NCBI GenBank assembly: GCA_937902805.1
Contig: CALEMB010000041.1
Location: forward strand, 22,138 to 86,137
Source: an uncultured Bacteroidales bacterium
GTDB lineage: Bacteria; Bacteroidota; Bacteroidia; Bacteroidales; F082
Length of the DNA stretch: 64,000 nucleotides
Direction: 5' to 3'
In this document: positions 61,300 to 64,000 of the stretch, piece after piece
Position numbering within the stretch: position 1 is the first letter of the stretch
Layout: each line of letters opens with the position of its first letter
The notes under the pieces: generated by a model
The model's input: only the letters and a program-made list of their open reading frames with translations
The model's database searches: none
Told to the model about the DNA's origin: nothing
Program-made: the position numbers and the translations under genes

Positions 61300-62352
61300 T
61301 TATTTGATCGGATTGGTATTATCGCAGCGTTGACCTTCGTATTGCTGCACTTCATCGTATTTGTACTCCAGCTTGATGCCCACGGTCTTGAACATCTCCT
61401 CAGTCTCGGCACCGTCGTGGTAACGGCGTTCGCACACCACGCGCTCAATGCCGCAGTTGATAATGAGCATGGCGCAGGTGCGGCAGGGGGTCATGCGGCA
61501 GTATAAGGTGCTGCCATCCAAGGCGATGCCTCTTCTGGCGGCTTGGCAGATGGCGTTCTGCTCGGCGTGGACGGTGCGCACGCAGTGCTGGGTGACGCTG
61601 CCGTCTTCGTGGATGGTCTTGCGGAACAAGTGTCCCACGTCGTCGCAGTGCGGCAGTCCACGTGGCGAGCCGACGTAACCCGTCACCAGGATTTGCTTGT
61701 CCTTGACGATAACACAGCCACTGCGGCCGCGGTTGCAGGTGGCGCGCTCGCTGACGGTGTCGGCGAGGTTGAGGAAATAGTCGTCCCACGACGGGCGCAC
61801 ATGCAGTTGCGTCAGCACCTTCTCCACCTGTTGGTGCAGTTGGGGGATGGAGCCGTCGTTCATGAACACAAAGTCGGCTTCCTTGATGCATGCGCCAAGG
61901 TTCTGCTTGTTGGGGTCGGTGGCGCTCATCTCACGTTCCTCGTTGGCCACAAAGGTGTCGAAGTCGATGTGGTCGGTCTCGGAGCCACGCAGATAGATGC
62001 GGTCGTAACGGATTTTCCTGTCAGCATCGACGGCGAAGAGGTAGAACTCGCCCTTTTCACGCAACGAGTGTATTTCGCCCGGTGTGCGCACGCTCTCGAT
62101 GATGGCGTTCTTGCCTTCGGCCTTGGCGCGCTCGAAGAGCTGGTCGGTGATGTAGCTCGGGCAATGTGCCGCGCGCAGGTCGTTGCCGACGAGGGTGAGG
62201 GTGTCGCGGTTCACCTCGAGGCCACGACGTTGGCATTCTTCGGTGATATAGGCCCGCACGGAGTAATGTACGAAGCCCTTCTCCTTGACAAGGTAGTCGA
62301 CGATGGTGCCTTTGCCGGCGCCTAGTGTTCCTGTGATTCCTATGATTATCAT
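61300..62352 (-). CDS. P-loop kinase - dCMP deaminase fusion
   Basis: 350 residues. Residues 1-180 are a nucleotide or CoA-kinase-like P-loop domain (GITGTLGAGKGT at 5-16). Residues ~188-340 are a deoxycytidylate deaminase with HAE at 262-264 and PCRTC at 289-293, completing the zinc site, plus further Cys/His that may bind a second zinc. The deaminase should make dUMP from dCMP for dTTP synthesis. The same pairing of P-loop and deaminase domains occurs in the anti-phage AvcD proteins, but the P-loop domain here looks like a monophosphate kinase, so a housekeeping role is at least as likely. Confidence 0.8.
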   Translation of the reverse strand: MIIIGITGTLGAGKGTIVDYLVKEKGFVHYSVRAYITEECQRRGLEVNRDTLTLVGNDLRAAHCPSYITDQLFERAKAEGKNAIIESVRTPGEIHSLREKGEFYLFAVDADRKIRYDRIYLRGSETDHIDFDTFVANEEREMSATDPNKQNLGACIKEADFVFMNDGSIPQLHQQVEKVLTQLHVRPSWDDYFLNLADTVSERATCNRGRSGCVIVKDKQILVTGYVGSPRGLPHCDDVGHLFRKTIHEDGSVTQHCVRTVHAEQNAICQAARRGIALDGSTLYCRMTPCRTCAMLIINCGIERVVCERRYHDGAETEEMFKTVGIKLEYKYDEVQQYEGQRCDNTNPIK

Positions 62353-62472
62353 ATCAGTTGTTCAGTTTGTAGTTGTTCAGTTGTTCAGTTAGCAGGTTGC
62401 TGAGTCCTGAGCTTGTTGAAGGATCGAAGCACCGTCATTCTATTGGTCGGCCCTTCGACAAGCTCAGGGACC

Positions 62473-63066
62473 TTAGTTATTTATTTGTTTCTTAAGATCA
62501 TGAACCCATTTCGTGATTTGGACAGGTTCAAAGCGTTCAATCCCTTCCAGCAGGGCCTTCGGGTCATCGCTGACGATGATGTTGTTGGCGTGTTCGCTGT
62601 GGATGAAGCCTTCCTTGGTGGCGCGTTCGAGGAAACGGACGATGTCGTCATAGTAGCCGTTCACGTTGAAGAGGGCGACGGGCTTGTCGAAGACGCGCAG
62701 TTGGCTGAGGACCATCACCTCGAAAAACTCATCCATGGTGCCCACGCCGCCTGGCATAGCGATAAAGGCATCGGCCATATCTTCGAGGATCTTTTTCCGC
62801 TCGGCCATAGTCTCCACTACAATCAGCTCGTCGATGTCGGGGCGACCCACCCGCATGTCCAACAGGTGTTGCGTGATGGAGCCAACGATTTTGCAGTGGC
62901 GTTGTTTCATCACCTCGGCGATGATGTTCATCAGTCCCACGTTGCCGCCACCATAGAGCAGCTCGCAGTCGTTGTCGGCCAAAACACGACCCAATTCAGC
63001 GGCTTTTTCCCTGTAAATCGGGTCGAAGCCCATGCTGCTACCACAAAAAATGCAAATCTTCTTCAT
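62473..63066 (-). CDS. LOG family protein (TIGR00730)
   Basis: 197 residues from ATG 63066. The family motif PGGVGTMDEFFE at ~102-113 and the opening KICIFCGSSMG are present. LOG proteins are nucleotide phosphoribohydrolases acting on AMP or cytokinin-type nucleotides. A longer frame would run into the mtnN leader. Confidence 0.9.
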   Translation of the reverse strand: MKKICIFCGSSMGFDPIYREKAAELGRVLADNDCELLYGGGNVGLMNIIAEVMKQRHCKIVGSITQHLLDMRVGRPDIDELIVVETMAERKKILEDMADAFIAMPGGVGTMDEFFEVMVLSQLRVFDKPVALFNVNGYYDDIVRFLERATKEGFIHSEHANNIIVSDDPKALLEGIERFEPVQITKWVHDLKKQINN

Positions 63067-63080
63067 TCTATAAATTTTTG

Positions 63081-63088
63081 CAAAGGTA
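63081..63088 (-). promoter_or_regulatory. -7 box of the LOG gene
   Basis: Minus-strand TACCTTTG, 15 bases before the start; a TTG lies about 16 bases upstream. Confidence 0.5.
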
Positions 63089-63096
63089 AGATTTTT

Positions 63097-63104
63097 TATT
63101 TTTG
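63097..63104 (+). promoter_or_regulatory. -7 box of mtnN
   Basis: TATTTTTG with TTG 16 bases upstream (63078-63080). It faces away from the LOG promoter. Confidence 0.5.
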
Positions 63105-63122
63105 CAACCAGAAAAATAATAT

Positions 63123-63193
63123 GGATTGCTTCGTGCCTCGCAATGACATGGACACGCTTTGCGTCTTTGCGAGGAGGTACGACGAAGCAATCC
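63123..63193. repeat. Palindromic repeat in the mtnN leader
   Basis: GGATTGCTTCGT and ACGAAGCAATCC form a 12-bp outer stem, with CCTCGCAA/TTGCGAGG inside. It is related to the single arm at 52932-52961 (GTCATTGCGAG...GAAGCAATCC). The second arm ends six bases before the mtnN start. Confidence 0.75.
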
Positions 63194-63198
63194 AGAAA

Positions 63199-63963
63199 AT
63201 GAACATTATGACTAGAAACATTGGAATACTTGGCGCTATGGCGCAAGAAATTGACGAAGTGAAAGCCTTGCTGACAGACAAGACCACTGTGAAAATTGCG
63301 AACCGTGAGTTCGTCGTGGGAAAAATCGGTAACGTACGCTGCGTGGTGGCCTTCTCCAAATGGGGCAAGGTGGCGGCGACGATTACAGCTACCTTATTAA
63401 TCCAGGAGTTCGGCGTCACCGACCTCTTTTTCATCGGTACTGCGGGTGCTTTGGCCGATGGGCTGAAGGTGGGCGATATCGTGATTTCCAAGCGCCTTGT
63501 ACAGCACGACTTGGATGCCCGCCCCATCATCTCGCGTTTTGAGTTGCCGCTGCTGAACCGCGTTTATGTGGACAGCGATTCCGCCCTGACCGAATTGGCA
63601 GGTCGCGCCGTCAGCAACCTTATTGATAAAGGTGTGGTGAACATGGTGGGCGAGGAGACCGTCAAGGAGTTTAACCTCAATCCGAAACTTTATTACGGTG
63701 ACGTTGCCAGCGGCGACCAGTTCATCAACAGTATCGAGAAGCGGGACGAGATCCTTTCCCTGTTACCTGACGTAAAATGCGTTGAGATGGAAGGCGCTGC
63801 TGTGGCGCAGGTGTGCCTGGAATTCGGCACGCCCTTCACCGTCATCCGCACCATCAGCGACACCGCCGACCATAACGCCCGTGTCGACTTCGGCAAATTC
63901 ATCGCCGAGGTGGCGAATGCGTATTCTCGGGCGATTGTTGGGGAGATTGTGCGGTTGGTGTAA
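63199..63963 (+). CDS. mtnN: 5'-methylthioadenosine/S-adenosylhomocysteine nucleosidase
   Basis: 254 residues (ATG 63208 would give 251). IGILGAMAQEIDEV at the start, FIGTAGAL, VEMEGAAVAQVC and SDTAD (catalytic Asp) are the family signatures. It recycles SAM by-products and yields the AI-2 precursor. The upstream frame is open far into the LOG gene on the other strand but has no family similarity, so it is not used. Confidence 0.92.
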   Translation: MNIMTRNIGILGAMAQEIDEVKALLTDKTTVKIANREFVVGKIGNVRCVVAFSKWGKVAATITATLLIQEFGVTDLFFIGTAGALADGLKVGDIVISKRLVQHDLDARPIISRFELPLLNRVYVDSDSALTELAGRAVSNLIDKGVVNMVGEETVKEFNLNPKLYYGDVASGDQFINSIEKRDEILSLLPDVKCVEMEGAAVAQVCLEFGTPFTVIRTISDTADHNARVDFGKFIAEVANAYSRAIVGEIVRLV

Positions 63964-64000
63964 ATGGAAGGCTAAGGTCCCTGAGCTCGTCGAAGGGCCG

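Noticed and set aside
62413..63198. Long N-terminal extension of the mtnN frame (about 262 codons)
   Set aside because: It is antisense to the LOG gene, has no similarity to nucleosidases, and a -7 box and normal ATG lie downstream.

Overview
The window looks like a chromosomal segment of a Bacteroidales bacterium (phylum Bacteroidota). The signs are a fused murF-alr gene, a V-type ATPase operon of the E-DUF2764-A-B-D-I-K type, many SPII-type lipoproteins, O-antigen and lipid A genes, and housekeeping promoters of the Bacteroidota form (-7 box TAnnTTTG, often with a TTG about 16-21 bases upstream). Genus cannot be told by eye.

Layout. 1-6.7 kb: end of an S41 protease, an O-antigen-ligase-like gene, cdd, a GtrA-like gene, queA, a polyprenyl synthase and a lipoprotein. 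6.8-14.1 kb: complete F1Fo ATP synthase operon (atpD-C-small membrane protein-B-E-F-H-A-G). 14.1-15.6 kb: an IS21-family element with a large internal deletion. 15.6-19.9 kb: a minus-strand operon of five mostly unrecognised genes, including a membrane-anchored J-domain protein. 20.1-20.6 kb: a secreted tandem-repeat protein. 20.7-28.8 kb: a tight minus-strand operon encoding an exported caspase, an ECF-like sigma factor, a transmembrane anti-sigma-like protein, an AIPR-family protein and an exported TPR-CHAT protease, closed by a clear terminator. 28.8-37.8 kb: an accessory zone of dispersed, tandem and inverted repeats carrying two orphan lipoproteins, an AbiE-type toxin-antitoxin pair between 165-bp direct repeats, a candidate structured RNA, a PBECR-like nuclease, a DUF3987-like ATPase between 26-bp inverted repeats, and an IS1634-like transposase remnant. 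37.8-45.6 kb: murF-alr, pssA, lptB, kdsD, recQ and a DUF4296 lipoprotein. 45.7-52.9 kb: V-type ATPase operon. 53-64 kb: surface or lipoprotein genes, a PagL-like gene, an S4 protein, der, a YafQ-type toxin-antitoxin pair, era, initiator tRNA, two lipoproteins, a kinase-dCMP deaminase fusion, a LOG-family gene and mtnN.

The most interesting part is 15.6-28.8 kb. Two caspase-fold proteases (C14 caspase and CHAT) both carry signal peptides and are co-transcribed with a sigma/anti-sigma pair whose anti-sigma crosses the membrane. This suggests an envelope signalling circuit in which periplasmic proteolysis releases a sigma factor. The same operon holds a cytoplasmic AIPR (abortive-infection type) protein. 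Two nearby transcription units share an unusual GGTTAC-based promoter-like motif at matching distances from their start codons and could be the regulon. This system is an inference from gene content, topology and spacing; nothing here proves function.

A second theme is the presence of two rotary ATPases. The F-type c subunit lacks the sodium-binding signature, while the V-type K subunit keeps the L-TQ-Q-E set known from the Enterococcus hirae sodium V-ATPase. The cell may therefore couple ATP to protons and sodium separately.
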